A DNA stretch of 64,000 bases from Axinella damicornis (lineage: Eukaryota; Porifera; Demospongiae; Axinellida; Axinellidae): contig OZ007511.1 in the NCBI GenBank assembly GCA_963931865.1, positions 13,014,189-13,078,188 on the forward strand, written 5' to 3'. Shown in pieces: positions 10,451-21,800 of this stretch. The translations under genes and the position numbers were made by a program. The first letter of the stretch is position 1. Each line of letters begins with the position of its first letter. The notes beneath the pieces were generated by a model. That model did no database searches, was not told the origin of the DNA, and worked only from the letters and a program-made list of their open reading frames with translations.

Positions 10451-11535
10451 AATTCGAGGCTCTGCAAGGTGAGACCACTGTTTTCTAGGCCCATTTATGC
10501 TTAAAACCCGAGATTTGGCCTACCCGGCTCCAACCAAGGGCTGTTCAAAGCTGAGCCCAGACACGGCCATGCTGTTTGCACCCTTTGGGTGCACCCACCC
10601 ACCTCCCCCTGCCCCACCCTTTCTGCTGGCGCACAGCCTATCTCCCAAGGACATTGCCGGATGTGACATCATGAAGCTGAAAGTCTCATAACGCCATATG
10701 ACATCATTGGTTGGGAAAGGGCTAAAGGCTCATTTCCCTTTGCTCATCTGCCTCAACATCTCGCCTCTCCAAAGCCTAGTACCCGCCAGTCAGTGGTCTG
10801 TTCAGCTATGCTCCAACAATACACGGAATGACGAACGGTACAAGTAAAGAACTAGAATCAATCATATGGAATGGTGATGAATGAACAGTACAAATGAAGT
10901 AGCCAGCAGCTGGTAAACACGCAAGTGTGGGGCTGATCGCATTATTCATAAGTTTGAAATGTCACGTCAAATTATCCTTTGACTAGCCAATTATAGTACT
11001 GTGCAGTTCTCAGGTTCAACGTGAATGCATGCAGTTGCATATTGGTGGTGAAAACCAGTAAAAGTGAGGTTTGGGAGGTCTACTGTTTGGGTGTGCCACG
11101 GCACTAGAGTCTGTGTCTGACTTACAGTGCACCGAACTTCAAGAGAGACATTTTGTAGTCACAAGGTCACTGCAAATCTGTGCATGCACTGTAATGTATA
11201 TTGGCTTTTTCTCAATGAGGGAGGATTTTTGATAAGGGCATAACTAACATATAACAACTACTTCATGAAGCAGACATAAACATGGCGATTTGTGAGCGGA
11301 CAGTCACAACTGGTGCTGCACAATATATATCCACTTTTTCAATAATCATTCAACATTAATGTGGCGATATTATAGGAGAGATTCACTACATATATTTATC
11401 GAGACTGAGAACATTGTTCCTGATATCGAAGTCATATCATGATATCATAGTCACAACTAGAATACCTGTGACTATCAGCAATACAAGAAGACCCCATATG
11501 CTAGTAGTCTCGGTCCCAGAGGAGAGAGCCTGTGT
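10451..11535. other. Spacer, no gene recognised
   Basis: No ORF with recognisable similarity. At its right edge (about 11506-11545) lies a degenerate copy of the dispersed TAGCCTCG...CGAGGCTA element, whose right end is the first part of the 43-bp minisatellite unit. Confidence 0.5.
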
Positions 11536-12913
11536 CCGAGGCTAGTACACTAGTACGGTTACTCTATATGCCCCCCATCCGAGGCTAGTACACTAGTATG
11601 GTTACTCTATATGCCCCCCATCCGAGGCTAGTACACTAGTACGGTTACTCTATATGCCCCCCATCCGAGGCTAGTACACTAGTAATATGGTTACTCTATA
11701 TGCCCCCCATCCGAGGCTAGTACACTAGTATGGTTACTCTATATGCCCCCCATCCGAGGCTAGTACACTAGTATGGTTACTCTATATGCCCCCCATCCGA
11801 GGCTAGTACACTAGTATGGTTACTCTATATGCCCCCCATCCGAGGCTAGTACACTAGTATGGTTACTCTATATGCCCCCCATCCGAGGCTAGTACACTAG
11901 TATGGTTACTCTATATGCCCCCCATCCGAGGCTAGTACACTAGTATGGTTACTCTATATGCCCCCCATCCGAGGCTAGTACACTAGTATGGTTACTCTAT
12001 ATGCCCCCCATCCGAGGCTAGTACACTAGTATGGTTACTCTATATGCCCCCCGTCCGAGGCTAGTACACTAGTATGGTTACTCTATATGCCCCCCGTCCG
12101 AGGCTAGTACACTAGTATGGTTACTCTATATGCCCCCCGTCCGAGGCTAGTACACTAGTATGGTTACTCTATATGCCCCCCGTCCGAGGCTAGTACACTA
12201 GTACGGTTACTCTATATGCCCCCCGTCCGAGGCTAGTACACTAGTACGGTTACTCTATATGCCCCCCGTCCGAGGCTAGTACACTAGTACGGTTACTCTA
12301 TATGCCCCCCGTCCGAGGCTAGTACACTAGTACGGTTACTCTATATGCCCCCCGTCCGAGGCTAGTACACTAGTACGGTTACTCTATATGCCCCCCGTCC
12401 GAGGCTAGTACACTAGTACGGTTACTCTATATGCCCCCCGTCCGAGGCTAGTACACTAGTACGGTTACTCTATATGCCCCCCGTCCGAGGCTAGTACACT
12501 AGTATGGTTACTCTATATGCCCCCCGTCCGAGGCTAGTACACTAGTACGGTTACTCTATATGCCCCCCGTCCGAGGCTAGTACACTAGTACGGTTACTCT
12601 ATATGCCCCCCGTCCGAGGCTAGTACACTAGTACGGTTACTCTATATGCCCCCCGTCCGAGGCTAGTACACTAGTACGGTTACTCTATATGCCCCCCGTC
12701 CGAGGCTAGTACACTAGTACGGTTACTCTATATGCCCCCCATCCGAGGCTAGTACACTAGTACGGTTACTCTATATGCCCCCCATCCGAGGCTAGTACAC
12801 TAGTATGGTTACTCTATATGCCCCCCATCCGAGGCTAGTACACTAGTATGGTTACTCTATATGCCCCCCATCCGAGGCTAGTACACTAGTATGGTTACTC
12901 TATATGCCCCCCA
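11536..12913. repeat. 43-bp minisatellite, about 32 copies
   Basis: Head-to-tail array of a 43-bp unit beginning CCGAGGCTAGTACACTAGTA, followed by a TGGTTACTCTATATG segment and a C6 run. Copies differ mainly at two sites (TATGG/TACGG and CCCAT/CCCGT). The variants are grouped: CCCAT copies occur at both ends and CCCGT copies in the middle, as expected of unequal exchange. One copy near 11680 carries a 3-bp insertion. There are no unique spacers, so this is not a CRISPR array. Confidence 0.97.
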
Positions 12914-14073
12914 TATAATAATAAAAACTAAGATAAGCACTTACCTTATACTTCTGAACAAACATGAATTATCAGCTGGGACGACCCTGTACACAATGAC
13001 AGATACAGTTGCTGCAGGCTTTGAAATACCAAGACACAGAGCTCAAAGTGCAACCCCTTCGGATTTCTAGCCCAGGAATTCCACCCTTCACTCTATACTG
13101 GACACCCTTAGCCTTGTTTCCAGGCCCTCAACCATAGACCACTATCTATGCCCTCACCTAGCTCGAGCTCGAGCTCTTCAGTGCTTGTAGCACGGAAACA
13201 ATGAAAAGTGAGGCAGGAACCTGGAAACGTGGCTAGATGAACCTTACACTTCAGTAATAAACGCAATTATAGTGATTTACGGTCCACCTAGGACTGCTTT
13301 TGATTGCGTAGTAAACATTCAAAGGCAATTTCATATTGAATGATTGGGTCCTTGCACTTGTATACTGCATAGTTGGGGCGAGCCTGAGCGAGCCCCACAC
13401 TAGCGTGACTTCATTGCGCAGTGCGTGTGTATGTTTGCTTGGATCTTGCAATTACCGTAAATTTTAAATCAGCGAATTTCACTTGCACGTGCCCAATAAT
13501 ATTCAAATTCAACGAACTCAACGAATTCAACGAACTCGAACTCGAGCTCAGGGTACGCACCTCCTCGATGCAAGGAATCGTGAACTGTCTAGCTAGCTAC
13601 TTGTTCGACGGACGATGGCGACAACAAAGACGGAGAGACCACTTGTGGACATTGGTTAGAGCACCACGAACATTCTGCCTCTCCTCGGTGGCGACACTCG
13701 GACAAAGACGGTGACTGCTTCAGCTGTAAACGCTAACCTGACTCTCAGTTGCTGTGATGTGTACGAGTGTATGTTTAGTGCCATAATTTCTGTGGCCTAT
13801 GCTCATTGCCCAGTCACATTCTGATGACAGTCATGTGAATGCAACTGCTCCTTGCATGTCCCGGTGCATGCACTTCGCTCAGGCTCGCCCTCCAATGCCC
13901 TGCATTCCACTAGTTAACGTAACATGCACTCATAACACATGTATTTTTGCCAGCCATGGAGGCAGCCCACAACCAGGTTGGGCTGCTCACAATTCTTGCA
14001 ATCGAAACCAGTTCAACTACAATTTCTTTACTTTATGACCTCCTTTCACCATGGATTCAATAGATAATTACCC
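12914..14073. other. Spacer with a small inverted-repeat element
   Basis: No gene recognised. A TTAGCCTTGTTTCCAGGC end at about 13108 pairs with GGAACCTGGAAACGTGGCTA ending near 13235, which is a diverged member of the dispersed short inverted-repeat family. Confidence 0.45.
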
Positions 14074-14697
14074 TAGTCTCTCGAAAATACGCCCACCCCC
14101 CTTTTTCCCCGACAAGTTGTTGCAAAGGGCCATTTAGTACTCGAAAGTACGCCCACCCTATTAGCCCGAACAGGAAAGCACTTGAATAGCTCTGGAAGAG
14201 AAGAGGTGTGACTAAGAAATGAAGGTTGGCTATTTGTGGTACTAATTCCAATGATGTTGTATGCCACTGCATAATCAGCTGTGCATGAGTGCATGACATG
14301 AGACCGTGCACGTGCTGTTCATTGTATGTTTGTGTCTTCGTGTGTGCAATCGGCTAGCATAACACTAGCAGCGTACTACGGATTTCTCGGAAGCAGTAGC
14401 AATTGGCAAGTCCCGAAGATGATCTGTGCGCTCCACGTCATTGCTATTCCTGCAGCTACTCAGAAATTCTGGAAGTAGTAGCTAGTAGTAAAGCCTTGCT
14501 AGAATTGCCGTTGCAGTATGGCTGTCATATATTGCGATTTTACGCATGTACTTGGGTGGGTCTATTTCAAGTAGGGTGGGCCTACTTTCAAGTCAAGGGT
14601 GGGCCTACTTTCGGGAGAGGGGTCCTCGAAAATACGCCCATCTCCCTCTTTGAGAAGCCACTAAAGTTCATTTCCCATGGGCGTATTTTCGAGACTA
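14074..14697. mobile_element. Inverted-repeat element with TAGTCTCGAAAATACGCCC ends
   Basis: The left end TAGTCTCTCGAAAATACGCC and the right end GGGCGTATTTTCGAGACTA are reverse complements apart from a 2-bp insertion. Diverged internal copies of the end (CTCGAAAGTACGCCCACC near 14138, GTGGGCCTACTTTC near 14577-14610) give a partly self-complementary interior. No transposase or clear target duplication was found. It is best described as a non-autonomous, foldback-type element. Confidence 0.7.
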
Positions 14698-14849
14698 CGG
14701 TATATCAAAATACACCATGACATGGAGTGCTTTCTGAGTGGTTTGTATGCAGAAACACTTCTTTAATCTGGAGTGATGGGTGCTTCTGAGGGACAGTGGT
14801 GAGTTTGTTAAGCTGCTTGACTAGAAATACTCAGTTCAGAAAGCCTTAC

Positions 14850-15381
14850 TTTCTTGCGAGTCTGTGATCACCTAACTGAGCAGTCATCGGAGTCTTCACT
14901 GCTCCAGCAGGGACAGCTGTCCCACTGCCGGTTTCCCACTCCCTGGGCTCACTGAGCTCCTCAACAATAATGGTCTCCCCAGATCTCATGTTCAGACTAC
15001 GAAGAGTTACCAGCGGTTTGTAAGTTAGTATTTCTTTAGGAGGGTAGCCGAACAGAACTGCACAGAAGTAGAGAGGGAAAGAAAAGAAGATTTGTACAGC
15101 AACCAGCAATCTTACATCGACTATGTTAGCTATATCATAGATACAGACACTTAGACGTAGTCTTGTGGGCCAGACATTTGTGAGGACATCTGGCCTGCTA
15201 CACTAAAGCAGATGTAGTCTGGAGGCCAAGCAGCTTTGTTTTCATCTTCTCACTCACTTTTCTGCGAGTTTGGGCGAATGTTTGTCTTCTCCTGGAGAGC
15301 CTTCTGGAGACTGCCAAGAGTTGAGTCTGGGCTGAGGCCGTGGAGGAGAAGCCGGCCGGCCCTGCTCTGCACTCTCAACAC
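14850..15381 (-). CDS. OTU1/YOD1-like UBX domain, two exons, partial
   Basis: Two minus-strand exons, 15381-15258 and 15057-14850, have matching phases (A|TT codon) and GT-AG borders. Together they read an N-terminal domain like that of ubiquitin thioesterase OTU1 (YOD1): LRVQSRAGRLLLHGLSP, then ILFGYPPKEI, then LNMRSGETIIVEE. In YOD1 this UBX-like domain recruits the AAA ATPase p97/VCP to the deubiquitinase. The second exon ends in an open donor (AAA|GTAAGG), so more exons are expected at lower coordinates. I do not see the catalytic OTU domain there; only a repeat element, a spacer and a minisatellite follow. The start codon exon is also not identified. The gene may have very long introns, be truncated, or be a relic. 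Confidence 0.6.
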
Positions 15382-16196
15382 CTGCAACAAGGAAGGGAAG
15401 AATCGAAGGAGCAACACACAGCAATGATGGCGTGGACCAAAGTGCGGGGGTGTCCGGACGTGAGGGATTGTCCAGACACTCCGCAAATTTCTTCACACAG
15501 TTGCTGAAGTTTGTGGAGCATCCGGATACCCCTGCACTTAGTCTTGTACCCAGACCCCACTCGGGCAGAGTCTGGACTATACCCTGAACGTACTCTACAC
15601 AGGTATAGGATAGTCAGTGTACTTCTCAGCAACTGCACAAAGGAATTAGCGGGCCGTCTGGGACAACCCCCCACCGTCCAGACACCCCCCACACGTACTC
15701 TAACTATGCTATACACATGAGCCCCTGGTTACCCAAAGTTACTAAACCTTGAGCAACAAGCAAATAGAATCTATATACATGATATAGGCAGATATGCAAG
15801 CTCCACTACACTAATACATCCGCACAGCTTCCAGAAAAAAGGTTCAGTATGTACCCATCTTCCACTGGTTCCAGACATCACCTACTGGCTACACTGACGT
15901 GCCGGATGCTGGCAAACTTCAACATGATTGTTCAGTTCCAAATAATGCACAAGTAGCTAAGCAATCAAAGTTGACCTTTGACCCGGAACCCAGCCGTACC
16001 GTTCCGAAAATCAGTTTCGTTTCCAGGCCGATCCGCTTGCATCTCGGAACGAGACTGTAGGCAAAGTGTTTCATCATCTTGTCATACAAGATTCTGCGTA
16101 TAAAAGTGCTTGTTACTTGTGCAATTTGCTCTCAAGAGAGTGTGCTGTCTCCCTCGGCATTTCACTGAAATTCAGTGCGTCTGCAAAAATAGAAAA
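15382..16196. other. Spacer between the OTU1-like exons and BCAT
   Basis: No recognisable coding sequence. It presumably includes 5' sequences of both divergent genes; no TATA-type element is convincing. Confidence 0.45.
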
Positions 16197-18798
16197 ATGG
16201 CGATGTTTGCTAAGCAGCTTGTTAGGCAAGGAACACTACTTGCAAAGGTGGGCGATTTATAATTATAGCTAGCACGGTGATAAGTGTTTACTAAGTCTAA
16301 GGGAGTAGTGGAGGTTAGATTAAAATAGGCCCAGATCATGCGATGTGTTCCCCAGGTTCCGGACCATTCCTAATTTATGTCATGTGCTCTCAGCTGATCT
16401 GGTACATCTTGGGGGTGTGGCAAGGGTGTGTGCATATGCACAAATTAGTCTCTCTCGATGCTTGCTAATTATACAAAGTGTGATCTGTAAAACACACTCC
16501 GTGCTAGTCTAGCTGCTAGACCCTCCTCTCGCCACCCAAGAGGACCGGAAACTAATGTGAGTTCCTGTCCTTCCGTTTCCGGAGGTGGGGAGAGGAGGGT
16601 CTAGCAGCTAGTGTACTGACTGGTCTAGATCATGGCATATCTTCTAGCATGCAGTACGTTCACACCACCGTCTTATACATTTCTGGTGAACTGTTTGCCC
16701 ATTTTCTGGAGTAACATCCGCCGACTATGTTATGATTTTGACTGGTCTCCCCTTTGTTGAACGTTCTTGGCATTGGCTTCTGACCAAATGAACGTGGTCA
16801 TGGACATCACTTTAGGGTATGTCCAACATTTGAATTTTCTGGCTGCTGGCCAGCCTCTTGTGGGTAGTCTCACTCCGAGACCATTCTGTCATCAGGTCTG
16901 GGAACCAGACGGACTGGTAAGTGTTTGTAATGCAGTCACAGCAGCCAGTACAACTAGTACTGCTGTAGAGGCAGCCAGTACAACTAGTAGCGTCTACTTC
17001 TACACTCGCACAGTGCACACTACTGGAACAATGACCTCCTTGTTGCAACCCCAATAGTGTTTTAACTCCATATTGGGAATGTTTGGACTGTTACTAGTTG
17101 TTTTGCTGTGTTCTTGTTCACAGGGATTTCAGGCACCCCAGACTGTCAGGTGTGTTTCGTCTATCCTGAAGGTTGGTCGCCACGACAACAAATTGAGTAA
17201 CCTATTGAAGGAAATGACTTATAGTCTTGTAACATGTGCACAGTGCGTGCCTGCACAATACTCGGTTCACTACACACACCCTCCCTCACTCACACACACT
17301 CCCCTTCCAACATTCCTCCTACACCCCTCATCACACACTCCCTCAAACACACACTCACATCCCTCACGCACACTTACCTCCCCTCCTCTCTTTACCAATT
17401 CTCCCCTCTCTGCTTAATTCTCTCCTCTCACTCCCCTCACTTCCTACTTCCCCTTTCCCTTCCCTCCCCTCACTTTCCCTTTCCCTCCACCTTTCCCCCT
17501 CTCCTCCCATCCCCTCCCCTCACTTTCCCTCCCCTCCCCTCCCCTCCCCTCCCCTTCCCCTCCCCTCCCCTCCCCTCCCCTCCCCTCCCCTCCCCTCCCC
17601 TCCCCTCCCCTCCCCTCCCATTCCCTCCCCTCCCCTCACTCTCTCCCCCCATACATACATATATACACTCTCTGCTTTCCCTCCTCTCTCCCCTTCCTAC
17701 CCCCCCCCCCCCCCCCCCCCCCCCAATACACACGTCCAACTCTCTCATAGCAAAAAGGTATCACTATTGAGGTGACTCACACGGACAACCGAAAGCCTAA
17801 AATCCATGAACAGGTGGATGACCCCAAAAAGATAGAGTTTGGAAAACACTTTTCGGACCACATGCTGCTCATAGACTGGACAAAGGATGGGGGCTGGGAG
17901 TCTCCGAGAATCACCCCCTTCCAGAACCTCTCACTGTCTCCTGGTCTGAGTGCACTTCACTATGCCACTGAGGTAGGAGGTGTTGTGGGGTGAGGGGTGA
18001 GGGGTGGGGGTGACGGCTGTGGGAGTGTGGGGGGTGGGAGAGAGTGTGGGAGTATGGGGTTGTGGGTGTGGGGGTGAGGGGTGCGGGATGAGGGGTGCGG
18101 GGGTGAGGGGTGCGGGGGTGAGGGGTGCGGGGATGTGGGTGTGGGGGTGAGGGGTGCGGGGATGTGGGTGTGGGGGTGAGGGGTGTGTGGGGTGAGAAAG
18201 TCTAGGAGTTGAGAGTCGGGGTGTGGGGTGTAGAGTGTGGGGTATGGAATGTGGAGTGTGGGGATGTGAGTTTAGGGATGTGTGGAGTTAGGGTGTGGGA
18301 GTGTGGAGTATATGATATGGGAGTGTGGGATGTGAGGTGGGGATATGTGGGCCTGTGGGTTCGTGGACATTGGTGTGATTTGTGGGGTTAGACTTGGGCG
18401 GATTATTCCTGTTTTTCCACCCATTATTCTTTCATTTGATTCCCCTAAAACTTCCATTATTCCCATAATCTAGTACCTATTAATCTCGAATTATTCTCTG
18501 AAGGACGCTCAACAGTGACCTCACTTCGACGTCGGAGGAGTCTATGTCATCCGAATCAGACTCCACACTGGGTCTACTGAACTACTAGTACCACTGCTGG
18601 TAGCCATCAGGACTAGAACTAGCAAATCATTTATGTAGCATGTGGCGCGGTGTGCACGTGCACGCACATTGATTGAATATACCAATTTCCACACCTATTA
18701 TTCCTGGAATCTCCCACTACATTCCGGAATAATCCACCCATTCTAATAAGTCATGTCTCCGAATGTGAGCGTTGAGATTTGCATGTACACACACACGC

Positions 18799-18890
<92 letters not shown>

Positions 18891-21800
18891 CACACACACA
18901 CAACACACATGCACACGCACATACACAAAACACACAGTGCTTTGAGGGATTGAAAGCCTACCATGGAGTGGACGGTAAGATCAGGCTGTTCCGACCCATG
19001 GAGAACATGAAGAGAATGAGCAACTCGGCCATTGCCGCCAGCCTTCCTGTGAGTCTCTGTTCCTTTACATGTATGTCCATGAATAGTATGCTACACTTCC
19101 CAGACCCCGCCCACATCCCAGACCCCGCCCACATTTCAGGCTACACTAATCACTCCGGCCACACTATGAACAACAGGCATCAAATGTACCAATTCGTCAG
19201 TCATAAACACCTTAGCCGTATGTGGTCGATAAACTAATTTTCCTTCTGCATACATTACGGTACACATCTTTAAAAATGACGCCTGTTTGCGGAACCATTT
19301 CCATCACTTTGCCGGATTATGCTGCAGACAAAGCTCTTAAAGACCTAAATGCAACTCTGGAAGACCTAAATGAAGTTCCGGAAGATCCGTAAGCAAGGCT
19401 CTGCCATTTTTCAGAAAATTATGTGTGCACAAATCTAGCGCTCTTCACAAGAAACCTTCCATTTCTTTGGAAGACGCTTCCCAATTCTCAGAAGAAGCCG
19501 TCCGATTGCGGCTACAAGTGAATGCCGGGAAAATGTACCGACGGTTGGCGTCATTTTCTAAAATGTAGATGGTATGCCAGTGTTAGTGTGTGTGACGATG
19601 GCCTCTATTGACGGTTTGTTACTGTAGCCCCATTCCCAGGCTCTACTCCAATCTGAGTACACGGAATAGAATCTGAGAATGAGCGAGGGTATTGCATCAT
19701 GCTTAATTAATTGATACTGGAATCCAAGCATCACGCATGTCTTGAATTAGGCTAGGGTATTGCGTCATACATGCTTGTTTTTGATCCCATTATGCAGCTG
19801 TCATCTAAACCTTTGGAATACTAATATTTGGGTGGTAATCCTCGAATTATGGTTATCAAGGAAACCTTTGTAGCTTATTAAATCACCCGCGCTAATGCGT
19901 TGCATGATGAAACCTAGCTTTGTACGTATGGCTGGGTCTTTGCACTCTTTGTTATTCTCTTGATTTCTCTGTTTGTACTGCTCCATGAAAGATTTGGTGA
20001 TTAAAGGGTTAACTTAAAGTTGGGGGAGCCGTTAAAGTAACCCTTTGATCACCAAATCTTTCATGGAGTCAGCACCTGAGAGGAAGAGAAGTGGGATGGC
20101 ATGAGACTAGATGCGACTATGATGGGATGTAAACATACCCATATTTCCGTGATCAAACGCCACGGCTACTCTCTATTTCATCACACAATTTACTGCGGCT
20201 ATTGTTCGAGGGCAGCCACTAATCAAGGGCAACGTTTGATCGCGGAAATACGGTAGCCACCCTCTAGAATGTCAGATCTGTATCCTGCCCTATGTGTACA
20301 TTAACGTCTCCTGTCCTGTTGTAAGTTGTAAGAAGGTCCTGGCAGCCTCATTCCCAGACCTTCCCCACATTCTTATGGATTGGAATGGGAAAGGAGTAGG
20401 CGTGAAATAGGGGCAGAAAAGGAAAGATCACAGTGACACAAGTGACATAGAGGCTAGGAAGCATAAGGTTATTAATGGCGTCCAATTGTAGTGTTTTAGC
20501 GCTCCATGGTTAACAATTGGCATGTAGGCAGATAGTTCATGTCACTGTGGCTTCATTTCAGGAGTTTGACAAGGAGGTGTTCTTGGAGTGCATCAAGGAC
20601 CTGGTCCGAGTGGACAGAGACTGGGTGCCCAAGGCCAAGGACACTTCCCTGTACGTGCGACCTGCCTTCATTGGTACTGAGGTAAGACACAGAGGGCCGG
20701 GATAGGGAGGGAGGAAGAGGAGAGTGGGTGGGAGGGCCTAGACGATGGGGACAAGGGAGGGGAGGGGGGGGGGGGGGGGGGGGGGGGGAGGGAGTGGAGT
20801 TAAGGGAAGGGGAGGGGAGGGAGGAAGGTGAGAGTGATGATACTAGGAGGATGATAAGTGGGTGAGGAGTGGTAATGTGAGATGGGGATGGGGTGGGTGT
20901 AGGTGTGAGAATGCATGGGAGGAGTGGAGTATGAAAGTGCATGGCCAGGATAATGAGGTCGAAGTGTAAGAGAAAGTTTTTACACCTGTGTATCCATCAG
21001 TAATCTTCATTCTCAAGACCAGTAGTCAGACCATCACTTGTTGCATGTTCCTGCCTTCCCATCTCATTCCAGCCAACCATAGGTGTCCGTGCGCCCGAGA
21101 TGGCCCTTCTCTACTGTATCACATGTCCTGTGGGTCCGTACTTCTCCACTGGCGCCTTCAACCCTGTGTCCCTCTATGCTGACCCCATTTTTGTACGAGC
21201 ATGGCCTGGTGGTGTTGGGGAATCCAAGATGGGAGGGTAAGCTCCTAGAGCCAATTGACAAGTCCTTTGCAGCTTGCAGAACCTATGGATCTGCTTGGTC
21301 CACCGAGAATCATTTTGTTGGCCTTCGTTACACTGCCGCTTTAACGAGCCATTGTGTTCACCTTTGCAGGAATTACGGTCCCACTATTCGAATTCAGAAG
21401 GAGGCAGAGTCTAAGGGCTGCAACCAGGTGCTGTGGTTGCTAGGAGACGACTACCAGGTACGTGCGTCAGTAATGTGAATAGAAAGTCATAGTACATACA
21501 TTACACTAATTGAGGTGGATGTCTTAGTCATGATGAATCTGATCCATGTGTCCTTTTGTGTTTGTGCATGGTACACTTTTTTCTGTATATAAACCACAAA
21601 CTTGAAACTCCTCACATATCACAATTAATGACTACATAAAACTGCTTTGAAAGTTTTGTCATGGCTGTCTTGGGACCAGTGGCTTGACATGCCTCATGAT
21701 CGCGGGTATGACTAAGTTGCCTTCTACTCAAGTTTAGCAAGCAGGTGTTCTTATTTCACTCCAGCTTACGGAGGTTGGTACAATGAACATCTTTGTGCAC

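Noticed and set aside
11536..12913. CRISPR-like regular array
   Set aside because: Units are contiguous head-to-tail with no unique spacers, and the genome is animal. It is a minisatellite.
17073..17171. Signal-peptide-like alternative start for BCAT (hydrophobic run before GFQAPQTV)
   Set aside because: It begins with ATT, not ATG, and includes the polypyrimidine tract and acceptor of exon 2. The ATG exon at 16197 splices in frame and gives a presequence-like leader.
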